Source: Strongylocentrotus purpuratus (lineage: Eukaryota; Echinodermata; Echinoidea; Camarodonta; Strongylocentrotidae). Taken from it: a stretch of DNA of 64,000 bases. Numbering within the stretch: the first letter of the stretch is position 1; each line of letters begins with the position of its first letter. The stretch covers positions 50,129,333 to 50,193,332 of the forward strand of contig NW_022145606.1 in assembly GCF_000002235.5 (NCBI RefSeq). Reading direction: 5' to 3'. Of the stretch, positions 10,587 through 22,709 are shown one piece after another. The notes under the pieces were generated by a model, which was not told where the DNA came from, made no database searches, and was given only the letters and a program-made list of their open reading frames with translations. Position numbers and translations under genes: made by a program.

Positions 10587-13067
10587 ATGTCTTTATTTAC
10601 AGTTAATAGGTAAGAGAATATCTAGAAATACAGGATAATATTCATTTTGGTTGAATTTATATTATATTGCCTTTGTAATGAATATATGTTTACCACGTGC
10701 ACGTGTTACTGTTAGTTTAATAGTAAGTCCAACGTCCCACCTACCCATTTTGGTGTATGTCTAGCATTAAAATTAGAATTTACTCACTCACTGTGCCTTG
10801 ACATTCCATAAGTAATTAGCCTAATTGTCATTGGCCAAATAACTAGGAAAAGAGAAAGATAGGAATGTAATATAGAAAGAAGAAGAAGGGAAAAGGGAGA
10901 AGAAAAATAATTAAAAGAAATTTAATAAACTTGACTTTTAAAATGGTTAAAAAAGAAGAAAAAAGGGGAAGGAGGAGATGAAGAAGGAAGAAGAAAAAGT
11001 AGAAAAGTAGAAAAAGCAAGAAATGAAAGAAGAACAAGAGGAGGAGGAGGAGAATTCTAGAGGCCAGAGGATGGGGGGGGGGGGGTGGAGTTGGGAGTCT
11101 AAATTACTAACATTTATAATTTGATTATTAAAATGTTGACATCTTTTTAAACATTAATCATTCTTTCCCATCTTTTCTTGCTGTTCACACCCTTCTCATT
11201 TGATGTATCCAGATATTTGGGGGAATCCCCTGTGGAGTCTGGAGCAAGCCCAGGGCAAAGCATCCTAGACAAGATCAATGCCAAGGCCAAGGCAAGAGAG
11301 GAACAACGGAAGCAGACACCGCTTAAACTAAAAGAGTCGTCTCCAGCCCAAGAGTCAAAGGTCAAACATGCAACACCAAGGAGAACAGCCAAAGATGAGT
11401 CGCCATCTTCACAAACCCCTGGGACAGATTCTGTCAAACGGAAGAAGAAGAAGAAGAAGTTGGTTGTGCAACAAGAAAGCAGTGATGCTGTAGGGCATGG
11501 TGATGATGGAGGGGACACGTTGTTGCCCCAGGTTGGAGAGATGATAAAAGAAGATGAAAAGAGGGATGAAGATGTTACTGTGGCGGTTAGGGATGCTGTG
11601 ATGCTTACCGCTAAAGAGAGGAAGCAGAGAGTCATCGATCAAGGACTCGTGCCGAAGGATTCAGTCGTGACTATAAAAAAGAAAAAGGGGAAGAGGAAAA
11701 ATGAGGAAGGGAAGGTGAAAGAGGGTGAGGACAGGAGTGAGATAAGTGAAATGTCAAAGAAAACAAGACTTGAAATGAAAGATGGAGAATCGCTGGATCT
11801 TTCTCCTTCTGGTACCAAAAGGATAAAAGAAAAACTGAAAAAGAATGTTGGGAAGAAAGATAGGACAGACAAAAATCAAACAACCAAAGATGAGGAACTC
11901 AACATGGTGAGTAAGGATGAAAGCAGGAAAGAAGAAGAGGAGGAAGAACAAATGGAGGTAGACAAGGAGGAGGAAGAAGAAGATGGAGGAACGGTAGAAG
12001 AGGAGAAGGTAGAATCAGAAGATGACAAGGAACCACACAACTTTGTTATACTTGGTGACTTTGAGAGGAAACACAAGAAGAAGAAGGTAATACTATCCTA
12101 ATTCCTGATATCGGAATAAAAAGTGTAATTGTAGTAATTTAATTATTAGAGGCTTCGAGCCTGCTCAAATTTTGAATCATATTAAATCATTTATTTTCCT
12201 CTATAAAAACAAGAATTACTAGAAAATTAATGTTGTGAATATTACTAGTTTAAGAATTCTAAGAAGCAGGTAAAAGACTTATTGAAAATGACCCCACAAT
12301 AAATCACACAAAAACATTTAAACAAACTTGTTTTCTTTTATAAATGTAATGCTTCCTGGGAGATTGTTTTCCTTTGTAATTTTCAAGAAGGATTCCACAA
12401 ATATTGTTTAAAGAACTTTTATTTTATATCTAATATAAACATCACTTTTTTAACAGGTTCATGAAGCTCTCACCATTTTGAATGTTATTTCTGCTAAGGT
12501 TCTACTAGTTTGTTTAGATTGTGTTGGTTCAAACAAGCCCATCTATTGCAATTAAATCATTCAGATTTGAATGCAGAAAATTCTGTTTATGTGATTCTAT
12601 TCTAGTCTATAACTATTGCCCAAGTGCTATTGTCTAACCTGAATATCCTTCTTTTTTTTGCAACAGGTTCAAGAGGCTCTCCCTGATTGGCTAGCCAGAC
12701 CCTCTGTCATCCAGCAGAGTCTGACTAACGACTTACAACCAGTCAACTCCATCAAGGGTCTGGATGAGAGACTAGTCACAGCATTGGCTTATATGGGAGT
12801 GGAGAAATTTTTTCCAGGTCAGATTTAGATATAATGATCAAGTGATTTGTCACTCATGCATCGTTTCAGTGTCTAGTTGTTATTCCCCACTAAATCAAGA
12901 TGGGTTGCGTGAGCATTCTTTTATCTCTATTCTTTTGTCCTCCAAGAAATATCTTTTTTTCTTCTCTATATTGCTTTTAATCTAATTTTGACATTGTATC
13001 CTGTTTCCGTTAAGTGCAGCAGCACATCATTCCTATTCTCCTTGAGCCTATATTCTGCTTCTCTCTT

Positions 13068-13103
<36 letters not shown>

Positions 13104-16100
13104 ATATGTTATCTGTCTGTCTTTCTATCATCACTTTCTCCTTATATGAACAAAGACCTCTGTACAATGTATTTTCTTTGTTTCTCTCTTTTCCTTTCTA
13201 TTTGTCTCTTCTATCAGTCCGTTAATGTGTGTCTCTCCGTCAATTTCCCACTTCTAGAGGGTGTTTCACAAAGCCTTTTTCAATTCATGATTCAAATCAG
13301 TGACAAATCTGCTGATAACCAATCAGAAGCAAGGATTTCAGTAGCTTGTAACAACAACTGTCATTTGTCACTAATGACAGGTTTTGTGAAGCACCCCACT
13401 GGTATCTCAATCATACATTCATATATAGTAGTGTCTTTTCATCCTTTACTTTTTCATCTTCTCCCAGTCCAGCAGCATGTGATCCCCGTTCTCCTAGAGT
13501 CTCTGCGTGACGGCATACACACGGGCCATGCTGGGTACAGACCTCGGGACCTGTGCATCTCAGCTCCTACTGGTAGTGGCAAGACACTAGCCTATGCTAT
13601 CCCTATCATACAGGTAAGACCAGAGGAGTGCTTCACAAAGATCCTAAGTTCAACTTATCTCTAAGTTAGACTTTAAAATTATGGAAAGCATCTTTGAAAA
13701 TATTTTGTAAAAGTTATTTTAAAAGGAATAGAATGTTGATTTAAATCATTCATATTTTCTATTATCAAGGAGATTTTATTCATGTTCTTGAAGTGGAATT
13801 TATGAAAAGTCTAAAATACTTCAATTGTTGCTTTATAAAATATTTTATTTTAAGGCTACAAATGGCTCTCCATAATGTTTAAGTCCAACTTAGAGTTAAG
13901 TTCGACTTAGGATCTTTGTGAAACACCCCCAGGCTACTCAGCAGAACATTGTTAACCCCTGCTAATTTCAAATGGAAAAAGATAGGACAGTGCTCTCTTA
14001 GTTGATCCTTCAGTGCTCACCCTGGCATTGGGAAAGGGGAAGGGTGACCGAGACAATTTTGCAGGACGAAAGTTGCATTGACATTCATTACTTTAAGTTG
14101 GTCTTTATGGCATAACAGCAAAGTTGTTTAGCAGGATCAAGACAATTTTGAGGTTGCTAGTAAACATTGCCATATTAAGTTCCCTTGTAAGTGCCCTTGT
14201 CGGGGAGGGGGGTGGAGAAGAGAAATTGCCCTGGGCACATTTTCTGAAGTGCCCTTAGCTTGGTATTGGTAGCAATGGTCTTGTATCCTGGCAAAAACAC
14301 AAGGTGAGATAAGGTCCAGTATTGAAGTCCAACAGTTTCAATTGTAAAATTTCAAAAGCACCACTGAATATTGACTTTCAAATGTAAATTTGGCCTTTCA
14401 TTGAATTAGGGAGGCTTAGAAATGAACATATATACCTTGGGGAAAATTGGCTTACAAAATATTCACAATGATTTTTTGTCCTCAAATTGTTCCCTTATAT
14501 AGGCTTTGATGAACCGAGTGGTGTGTCGGGTGCGAGCTCTCGTCGTCCTTCCGACCCGTGACCTCGCGACCCAGGTCTATAAGATCATCAGTGCGCTGTG
14601 TAAGGCCACACCCCTCAAACCTGTGCTGATCGGAGGAACCAAGAAGTTCGCTCAGGAACAGAGTCTACTGGTCAGAGAGATGTATGTGAAAATATTGTTT
14701 TTGTTTGTGTTTATGTTTTTTTGATTGATTGTTTATGTATCTGTTTGTTTCTTTGTCTGTTCATTTGTATGGTTTTGTTCTTGTGCTGAAGCAAGTTTGT
14801 ACATGCAAGCTTGGTATTTGATTTGATTTGATTTTAGGTGTGTTTTTTTTTCTTAAATTCCTTTTACAATACATTAAAGTCATTACAAACTAACTTATTG
14901 ATTTTGATGTAAACAAGAACAAACTTTGTAATTGACGTGCTACTTGCTAGTTCAGGTGCAAGATGAAAGATAGAAAGAGAGTATAAATGAATCATAGCCA
15001 CAAATATATACATGCACTGCAAAATTAGAAACTTTAAATTTAATAAACAAATCAATTTGTTGAAACCGGATGAAAACTTTTATGAATTGCAAAGGTCCTG
15101 GATTGTGTCACTTGTAATGCAATTGTTTTTTTGCCATGAAAGTTTTGCAAATATGAACCATCTGCAAAATTCAAGAACACTTCATTTTGAATGGAAATAT
15201 GGAGTTTAGAGTTGGGTTCAGGGATATCACTTTCTTTCCTCTGTCTTAGTTAAACTATTTTTATGGATTCTTTTTTAGTGATGGAGAACTTCATTCTCTG
15301 GCTGATATCGTCGTGGCAACCCCTGGTAGACTTGTGGACAACATCAGTCAGACTGCTGGCTTCAATCTACAACATCTTCGTTTCCTGGTTTGTATATATT
15401 TCTTGTTATTATTTATCAAACCTAAATTGAGCAAATTGTGACCCATCATGATTCATCACCATCATCATCCTCTTCCTCCTCCCTTCCTCCTCTGTCTTTT
15501 CCTTCCCCTCCCCTTCCTCTTTTTCTTCCTCCTCCTCTTCTTTTTTGTCCTCCTCATCACCACCATGATTCTGAACACCATCGTCAACACCACCATATAT
15601 GTGCATGTATGTTATTGAAGAAAGGAATTTAATGTTACTCTACCCTACATTTGATGCATTCAGGTCATAGATGAAGCAGATCGTTTGATGGAACACATCT
15701 CCCAAGACTGGATTGCTCAAGTTGAAAAATCAGCTTACACTCCTCTGTATGATAATGGAACAACCCTTCCAACATTCACTTCTAATAGACAGAGGCCTGG
15801 TCCATTGACGATCAATAGGTAAATCTTTATATATCTCATGTACTCACAGGGATTCTAAATTTGAGATCAAACAATTTTTAAGCCAAGTGCATGTTTCTAA
15901 AAAAAAATGTAATTGAAAAAGAAAAACAACATGATGCTAATAAATTAAGACCAAAGGTTGAATAAGTGTAGAAAAGACATGGCAATTCAGTTCAAAGTCT
16001 GTTATGTTTTTAATATAATCAAACACAAAGGGCTAGCCTGAACCGCCAAAGTTGTGTGTGCTTCACAGTTATAACGCACAGATAAATGAATTCTTTTTTG

Positions 16101-19100
16101 ACATAGCTACTTACCATTAATTTATTACAAAAACAAAAACCTGTAGTAAACTGCATCGGTATACCATGGCAAATTTGAGGTATTTAATTATTTATCTCAA
16201 TATATTTAAGCTTTCATGTTGCTTTCTTTGTATCTTTTTTTTCTTCTTCAGATCATCATCGTTTCAACTTCCGGTAAGTACTACAGAGAGTTTAGCAATG
16301 TTGAAAAATTGAGATGGAGCCCGTCAGCAAAATATATATGATGCCTTGAACTTTTGTGTAAATTAGATATACATAATCTTCTTTTGAATAAAATTTCTAA
16401 TAACACAAAATTTAATTTCAACTACTGAGTTGCAACATTAATGAAAAAATACCAGTCGCAATAAGTTAGAAGTTTACTTAATGTTTATTAGGTCATAGCT
16501 GACACTGACATGCCGGCCAGAAAAGGATCTTGAGGACCTTATGGATCCTTGAGGCAACTAGAACTTTTGCTTCGTTTTGCCTCATCATGACTTTTAAATG
16601 TGTTCATCTCAGAATGATTATTTCCTGTGCACTCCTCCATTTTACTTCCATATTTTGTTCTGGGCCCTGTTTTCCTAAAACTTGTTATCACTAACAAGTT
16701 ACAAGCTATTGTTATAAGCTACTGAAACCATGGCATCTGATTGGCTGAGAGCAAACTTGATATCAATAACAAGTTACAAGCTACTGTTAAAAGCTACTGA
16801 AACCATGGCATCTGATTGGCTGAGAGCAAATTTTTAATAGAAATTTAGCAGTTGTTATTGATAACAAGTTTCATGAAACGTGCCCCTGGTTCTCCACAGC
16901 TTCAGAAGTTGCTGTTCTCAGCGACGCTCTCCCAGAATCCCGAGAAACTGACCCAGCTACGGTTATTCCAACCCCGTCTCATCACCACGGCAACAAGCAG
17001 TAGAGCCCCTCCCATCTCGGCTTGGCACCTTGATGGAGAGAAGGAAGGAGTGAAGGAGGAAGGGAAGGAGAAGGATGAAGGAAGGACTGACTTTGTTGGA
17101 AAGTATACAACTCCTGTTGGTTTATCGGTAGGTTTCTATTTCATTAGTATTTTTAAATTCCATTTTAAGGAACATAAAGGAGTTTAACAATAGCAAAGAA
17201 AGACAAGAAAACAAAGTTCAAAAACAAATACCACAACTGAAGAAAGAAACCATCAACTCTTGTCTATTCAGTACTGTTGAGAAACCTTGTTCCAATATGG
17301 AAACTGACAAGAACGTTAAGTGTCTCACATTTCTTTATCTTATAATATACCAGATATAAAGTGAGAATACCCAGAAGCCTTTGTGACTCATAGATATACC
17401 TTTTTTCACCCCAACATGAAAGTAGCTTGTATTTGGCCATAGTCAATTACTATATATCACCTGTGAACAGGCTTTGATAGTTGATTCATATTATTTAAAA
17501 TTGTCAAACCGTCTGCGATGACAAGCCAAGAGAAACATTGAAAATGGGCCTCTGTAGACAGGTGCCCTCTCTAGACAGGTTCCACGACACAATGTTATAA
17601 TAGGTGACCGCTACAGATCACCTATGGCTGTCGTCCATTTTGAGACTTGAGAGATACCATTTAAAGTTTGTTTCATGGCTGGGACATTGAATGACCCAAT
17701 CAGTTTATCACTGCGCATATCAGAAGTTGTTTTAAATCTCCCTCCTTATTTTAGTTTGACACATGTATATTTTGCTGCTAATGATTATTATTTTTTTTTG
17801 TAGGAATACTTTGTCCAATGTACGGCCGGTGAGAAACCTCTGGTTCTGCAGCATTTTCTACTCAATCTGTACTTCAAACAAGTCCTCTGCTTCACAAACA
17901 GTGTACAGACAACTCATAGGTAAGCATTGTGTATAGAGAGAGTGTATGGGAGGAATAAGGGAGATAGATAGAGGAAAGGAGTAGGACAGAAAAGAGAGAC
18001 AGAGAGAGAAAAGGAAAGAGGCGACAGATGAACACAGTGAAGGGGAGGAAGAAAGAAATTAATACATAATAATAATAACAGTTAAATAAATTTATATAGC
18101 GCAGCTACTGTGTAAATATACTCTACTGCGCTGGGATGAAGATAAAAAACCTCTTAACGGTGCTACTTCAAGACCTATTCAAAAGATTCTGAAAACAAAT
18201 GCATCTTCAACAGAGCTTTGAAGACGGCAACAGATAATGCAAGAAAGATATTCACAAACAAGGTCGGTAGAGCACTTAAAATGTTCAGACGACACATTGG
18301 GAACTTAGGAGGAGATGGAGGGAAAGAGAGAGAGAAAATATTAGTGATGGTAATTTCTCTTACTATTTGTTCCAGGTTGTATCTCCTGTTGAAGCTGATG
18401 GGAGACGTAGAGGTATCAGAGTTCTCATCTAATCTCAGTCAATCAGAAAGACAGAACATCCTCAAACAGTTCAAAGCTGGCAAGATTCAGATGTAAGTCA
18501 CAATATTGATCCTACTATAACTGTAAAACGCGGAAATAGTTGTACTTTCATTTTCGCAAATTTCACGCTAAGATCGGCAAGCGCGAAATTTAGAACTCGC
18601 AAAAATATAAGCATGACTTATTATGTGTGTTTTGAACGGGCTGAATTGCGTGCAACGTGAATTTAAGAACCAACGAATATGTTTTGGGATCGCTCGGCAC
18701 GAAAAAAATGATCACGCAAAATTAACACAGTTCACAGTAAATTGTATCAAGCAAAAGGTTTATTGTTTGTTATTCTTCTCTGTGTTGGCTTTGAAACAGT
18801 TGATGATTTTTTTTTTTTAGGGGGGGGGGGGGGTTCTTGTTGATTGTGTACTGCAAGCGGAAGCTTATTTTGTTTAAATTTTAATTCTATTGTCTAGAAT
18901 GGCATGCATCTCTTTTATTAAACCAATATCATCTGGTTATGGTAGTTTCATATGACTGGATAAATGGCATCATCGTCATCATCATAACAGTGATGACATA
19001 TATAGTGTCTTTCCAGTTTCAAGTCACTGAGATTCCATGACATTTGCTCCGGCGACAATTGCTCCGCTGTAAATTTCATACACTAATCGAATGGCTAACT

Positions 19101-20969
19101 TCAACCCTGGATTCAACACTATACCCTACCCTAAACCTAACCCTAAACCTAACATAAAACCCTATTGAAACCCTAACCCTAACCCTACATCTTAGACGAA
19201 ATAAAGCCCAGAGCAATTGTCGCAGGAGCAAATGTCGTGTCACCGTCACTGAGCATAGCACTTACAGTATCATTACCTCGGTCACCAGTGTTATAATCTT
19301 CACTTTCATCACCATCATAATCATTATTATCATCATCAATGTCATCACCATCACCACTATCATGATCATTATAATGAACACATACACATAAATGTATACT
19401 CATCAGTACCAATAACCATCATTACAGATAATTTTTACACCTGTGCTAGAACTCAACCTCTCTTTAAACTTAAAGGTAAAGGCCAGTTTGGGAAACGCCC
19501 CTCTTTCAAAAAATAAAATGGAAGCTGTTATTACCATTCATGTGAAAGAATATGTATTGAATAATACGTGATGATACAAATTTTGCCGAGAAACTACTAA
19601 AACCTACTAATTGATATATTTGGTAAATGATTATATCTATTTGGACCTGATGGATATAACGCATGTGACGCGTAGTCCCATATACATCTTTCTGTGTACA
19701 GTGCTTGTAACTTTACCAAGACTGTGCCAAATTTCCTATCATTTTGATGATTCCAGAACCTAGCAGTACACACCAATACTTATATGCCAGATGAACAACC
19801 TTTTCTGATCGATTCCACGTTTCTTTCACAATTCAATCGCATGACCAGAACTGGTCTTTATCTTTAATTTCCTCTGTTCTTGTTTTAGCCTCGTGTGTTC
19901 CGATGCGATGGCTCGAGGAATGGACATTGAGAACGTTAGATGTGTCATATCATACGATCTACCACCGCACCTCAAGACGTACATCCACAGGGTCGGACGG
20001 ACAGCTAGGGCGGGGCGGGGAGGGACCGCATTCTCATTCATCAGAAAGAAAGAGGCAAGTGGTATCTGTTTGACGGATGATGATGATGATGATAGTTTTG
20101 TTGTGTGCCGGGTACAAGCGTTTGTTTGAGTAGGGTCAGTAATGTCACGAAATGTCTAACCCCACACAAAGGGAACAGCAACACCTTCTGTTTGGAATAA
20201 TTTACCATTTAATTTGAGAATAATAATTTCTTGAGAGACCTTAAAATCCAAGCTGAAATCTTATCTTTTTTTAACAATACCTTTTTTTGGCACTATGACA
20301 CTCATCCAAACTCTCTCATTCTTTCTATTTTTCTTGTGCGCTTTGGAATAGAATCATCTAGATAGATGGCGCTATATAAATGCCTATTATTATTATGGTG
20401 ATGATGATGATGACGATGGTGGTGGTGGTGGTGGTGATTATGATGGTGGTGGTGATGGTTACAATGATGATGATTACAATGATTATTATGATGGTGATGG
20501 TGGTGATGATGATGATTATCATGAGAATGGTGGTGGTGATGATGATGATGGTGATGATGATGATTATTATGATGGTGATGGTGGTGGTGATGATGATGAT
20601 GATTACAATGATGATTATTATGATGGTAGTGATGATGATTTTGATTTTGATAGTGATGGGGATGGTATGGCAATGGGGATGACAATGGTGATGATATTCA
20701 TTTATTTTTTGTAATCATTATCACATAGGTCAATGATTTCAAGCACATGTTGAAGAATGCTGGTAAGGATGGCATCCAGCGTCACACGGTTTCATCCAAT
20801 CATCTTGAAGCTCTCGCGCCAGCCTATACAGAAGCCCTCACCAAGCTCTCATCCATGCTGAGGGTATGTACATAGAATCATCTTATTATTACTCTACTTC
20901 ATCATGATCATCTTTATAATCATGATAATAATCGTCATCATCATCATCTTCATCACCATCATCACCATC

Positions 20970-21000
<31 letters not shown>

Positions 21001-21110
21001 CCATCACCATCATCATCACCATCATCATCATCATCATCATCACCATCATCATCATCACCACCATCATCATCACCACCACCATCATCAACATCATCACCAC
21101 CACCATCACC

Positions 21111-21142
<32 letters not shown>

Positions 21143-21494
21143 CACCATCACCATCATCATCACTATCATCATCATCATCATCATCACCATCATCATCATC
21201 ACCACCATCATCATCACCACCACCATCATCAACATCATCACCACCACCATCACCATCATCATCATCACCATCATCACCACCACCATCATCATCACCATCA
21301 TCATCACCATCATCATCATCACCATCATCACCATCATCATCATCACCACCACCATCACCATCATCATCACCATCATCACCATCATCATCATCATCATCAC
21401 CATCATCATCATCACCACCATCATCACCATCATCATCATCATCACCACCACCATCACCATCATCATCATCACCATCATCACCATCATCATCATC

Positions 21495-21525
<31 letters not shown>

Positions 21526-21877
21526 CCACCACCATCACCACCACCATCACCATCATCATCATCACCATCATTATCATCATCACCATCACCATCATCATCA
21601 TCACCATCATCACCATCATCATCATCATCATCACCACCACCATCACCATCACCATCATCACCATCATCATCATCATCACCACCACCATCACCATCATCAT
21701 CATCACCATCATCACCATCATCATCATCATCATCAACATCATCACCACCACCATCACCATCACCATCATCATCATCACCATCACCATCATCACCATCATC
21801 ATCAACATCATCACCACCACCATCATTATCATCATATATTCATCACCATCACCATCATTATCTTCATTATCATTATC

Positions 21878-21917
<40 letters not shown>

Positions 21918-22412
21918 CCACCATCATCATCATTATCATCATCATCATCACCGTCATCATCATTATCATCATATATTCATCACCATCACCATCATTATCT
22001 TCATTATCATTATCTTCATCATCATCATTATCATCATCCTCAACATCATTTAGCGTCCGTTTTACCATGCCGTGGGGCATTACTGAGTTTGCATACCTGA
22101 TTAAAAGGTGCTGTGCGGCCTTAATTTAATGAAAAATGTCAAAAATTCACCAATGGTCATAACCATAACAAGCAACTTTTTAAATGAACTTCTTTTGATA
22201 AAATGAAAGAGCTATATATTCACAGCATACAAGAAAGTTCATTGTGAAAAACTTTGCACTCATCATTTAGCCAGGGTAATAATTGTGGAGCACCAGGAGT
22301 GTCAAGCCTGACAGACATGAGTGCTTTACAAGAACCCACCATTATCATTCTATTGTATAATTACATACATTTTTTTTTTTCTCTACAGGAGCAAAAAGCA
22401 CATCAATATTGA
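10587..22412 (+). CDS. DDX51: ATP-dependent RNA helicase DDX51 (Dbp6-type DEAD-box), complete, 14 exons
   Basis: Exons: 10587-10609, 11213-12086, 12667-12817, 13468-13613, 14503-14681, 15279-15387, 15664-15818, 16252-16273, 16900-17127, 17804-17919, 18376-18492, 19889-20054, 20729-20863, 22389-22412; 814 aa, phase closes. The family acts in nucleolar 60S ribosome assembly. The 23-nt first exon encodes MSLFTVN plus a split Arg and resembles the start of vertebrate DDX51. Residues about 30-290 are a Lys/Glu-rich linker. Helicase motifs: I APTGSGKT (Lys about 388), Ia PTRDLATQV, Ib TPGRL, II DEAD (497-500), III SAT (560-562), [22 protein letters not shown] (740-749). Exon 8 is a 22-nt microexon. 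Intron 12 has a GC donor (GCAAGT). Intron 13 is mostly a triplet array. Identification is near certain. Confidence 0.95.
12453..12485 (+). pseudogene. Ghost copy of the DDX51 exon 3 start (in intron 2)
   Basis: A T-rich tract plus AACAG is followed by GTTCATGAAGCTCTCACC. The true exon 3 start at 12667 reads GTTCAAGAGGCTCTCCCT (14 of 18 bases equal, acceptor tract also alike). The similarity ends after about 18 nt. It may be a decayed duplicate or chance. Confidence 0.35.
13012..13050 (+). pseudogene. Partial copy of the DDX51 exon 4 start (in intron 3)
   Basis: It reads [11 protein letters not shown] in the homologous frame, against [11 protein letters not shown] at the start of exon 4 (13470 onward). 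An AG acceptor precedes it. Most base differences are silent or I/V changes. After 11 codons it runs into a CT microsatellite and has no visible donor, so it is a truncated exon copy. Confidence 0.55.
13064..13100. repeat. (CT)n microsatellite in DDX51 intron 3
   Basis: A run of TCTCTC repeats directly after the partial exon-4 copy. Confidence 0.8.
13259..13397. mobile_element. Palindromic miniature element in DDX51 intron 3
   Basis: The ends GGGTGTTTCACAAAGCC and TTTTGTGAAGCACCCC are inverted relatives. The core AACCAATCAGAAGCAAGGAT matches the copy at 5235-5383. Confidence 0.65.
13625..13930. mobile_element. Inverted-repeat miniature element in DDX51 intron 4
   Basis: It begins GGAGTGCTTCACAAAGATCC and ends with the inverted GGATCTTTGTGAAACACCCC. 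The subterminal AAGTT(C/G)AACTT motifs are also inverted. Similar architecture is seen at 39928-40156 and 45125-45404. Confidence 0.65.
16662..16886. mobile_element. Palindromic miniature element with internal duplication, abutting the DDX51 exon 9 acceptor
   Basis: The start GGGCCCTGTTTTCCT and end TTTCATGAAACGTGCCCC are the family termini. A segment with CCATGGCATCTGATTGGCTG occurs twice inside. The element ends about 13 nt before the first base of exon 9 (16900), so the branch point of that intron probably lies within element sequence. Confidence 0.65.
19039..19236. mobile_element. 198-bp inverted-repeat element with telomere-like core (DDX51 intron 11)
   Basis: A 26-bp left terminus (GACATTTGCTCC then GCGACAATTGCTC) is matched by its reverse complement at the right end with one mismatch. 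Between them lies a degenerate CCCTAA/CCTAAC array (19121-19187). No coding capacity. Confidence 0.7.
19470..19867. mobile_element. TTAA-ended miniature element (TTAAAGGTAAAG family) upstream of DDX51 exon 12
   Basis: It begins TTAAAGGTAAAGGCCAGT and ends ACTGGTCTTTATCTTTAA, which are inverted ends. A second copy at 46973-47278 has near-identical ends and interior (for example CATATACATCTTTCTGTG). It ends 21 nt before exon 12. Confidence 0.7.
20165..20395 (+). mobile_element. 3' end of a 5'-truncated LINE (DDX51 intron 12)
   Basis: One frame resembles the C-terminus of LINE reverse transcriptases ([10 protein letters not shown], then a stop, then [12 protein letters not shown]). It ends GGCGCTATATAAATGCCTATTATTATTAT, a typical L2/CR1-like 3' tail, and passes directly into the ATG/GTG triplet array. 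Confidence 0.55.
20396..20690. repeat. Triplet microsatellite, (GATGGT)-type on the + strand
   Basis: About 295 bp of ATG/GTG triplets ending 38 nt before exon 13 of DDX51. The long His-rich and Met/Val-rich open frames over it are artefacts of the repeat. Confidence 0.9.
20905..22055. repeat. Long triplet microsatellite, (ATCACC)-type on the + strand
   Basis: About 1.15 kb of ATC/ACC triplets starting about 40 nt after exon 13. Its polarity is opposite to the array at 20396-20690. The open frames encoding Ile/Thr (+) or Met/Val (-) polymers are not genes. Confidence 0.92.
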
Positions 22413-22622
22413 GATCAGCATGAGCAGTCAAGACGAGGAAAACAAGTCTGAAGGAAAAAGTTAGAACTGCCATTGGATGGGAAAATCCAAGCTATATTGT
22501 CCATCTTTCAAATGGCATCTAGCTAGAATGCTCCCCAGGGAGTGGAGAATGTGCACAGATTGTGTGTGGGCAAGCCTTGATCCAAAGACCGGGGTAATAA
22601 TGTATCTTTACAGCGCCTCGAA
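22255..22622. mobile_element. SINE fragments around DDX51 exon 14
   Basis: 22255-22345 (GGAGCACCAGGAGTGTCAAG and flank) matches the tail of the SINE at 61012-61290. 22500-22622 (CTCCCCAGGGAGTGGAG) matches the body of the SINE at 1177-1519. Exon 14 (22389-22412) lies between the two fragments, so the DDX51 3' UTR contains SINE sequence. Confidence 0.55.
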
Positions 22623-22709
22623 ATATTGTCGATGGATTAGTCGCCATCTAAACTCAGAATTATTTTCCCATATGTTGCGAACCATATCTAAGATTTCAGG
22701 GTATACCTG

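Noticed and set aside
11147-11635. 162-codon minus-strand Ser-rich frame
   Set aside because: Antisense shadow of the Lys/Glu-rich DDX51 exon 2.
12081-12101. DDX51 exon 2 reading on to the TAA near 12100 as a separate short protein
   Set aside because: AAG|GTAATA is a good donor, and joining to 12667 restores the conserved helicase N-flank in phase.
20302-20685. His/Asn-rich 127-codon frame on the minus strand
   Set aside because: The reverse of the triplet array in DDX51 intron 12.
20904-22100. Open frames of up to 398 codons encoding Ile/Thr (+) or Met/Val (-) polymers
   Set aside because: They are translations of a triplet microsatellite inside DDX51 intron 13; no start context, domain or conservation.
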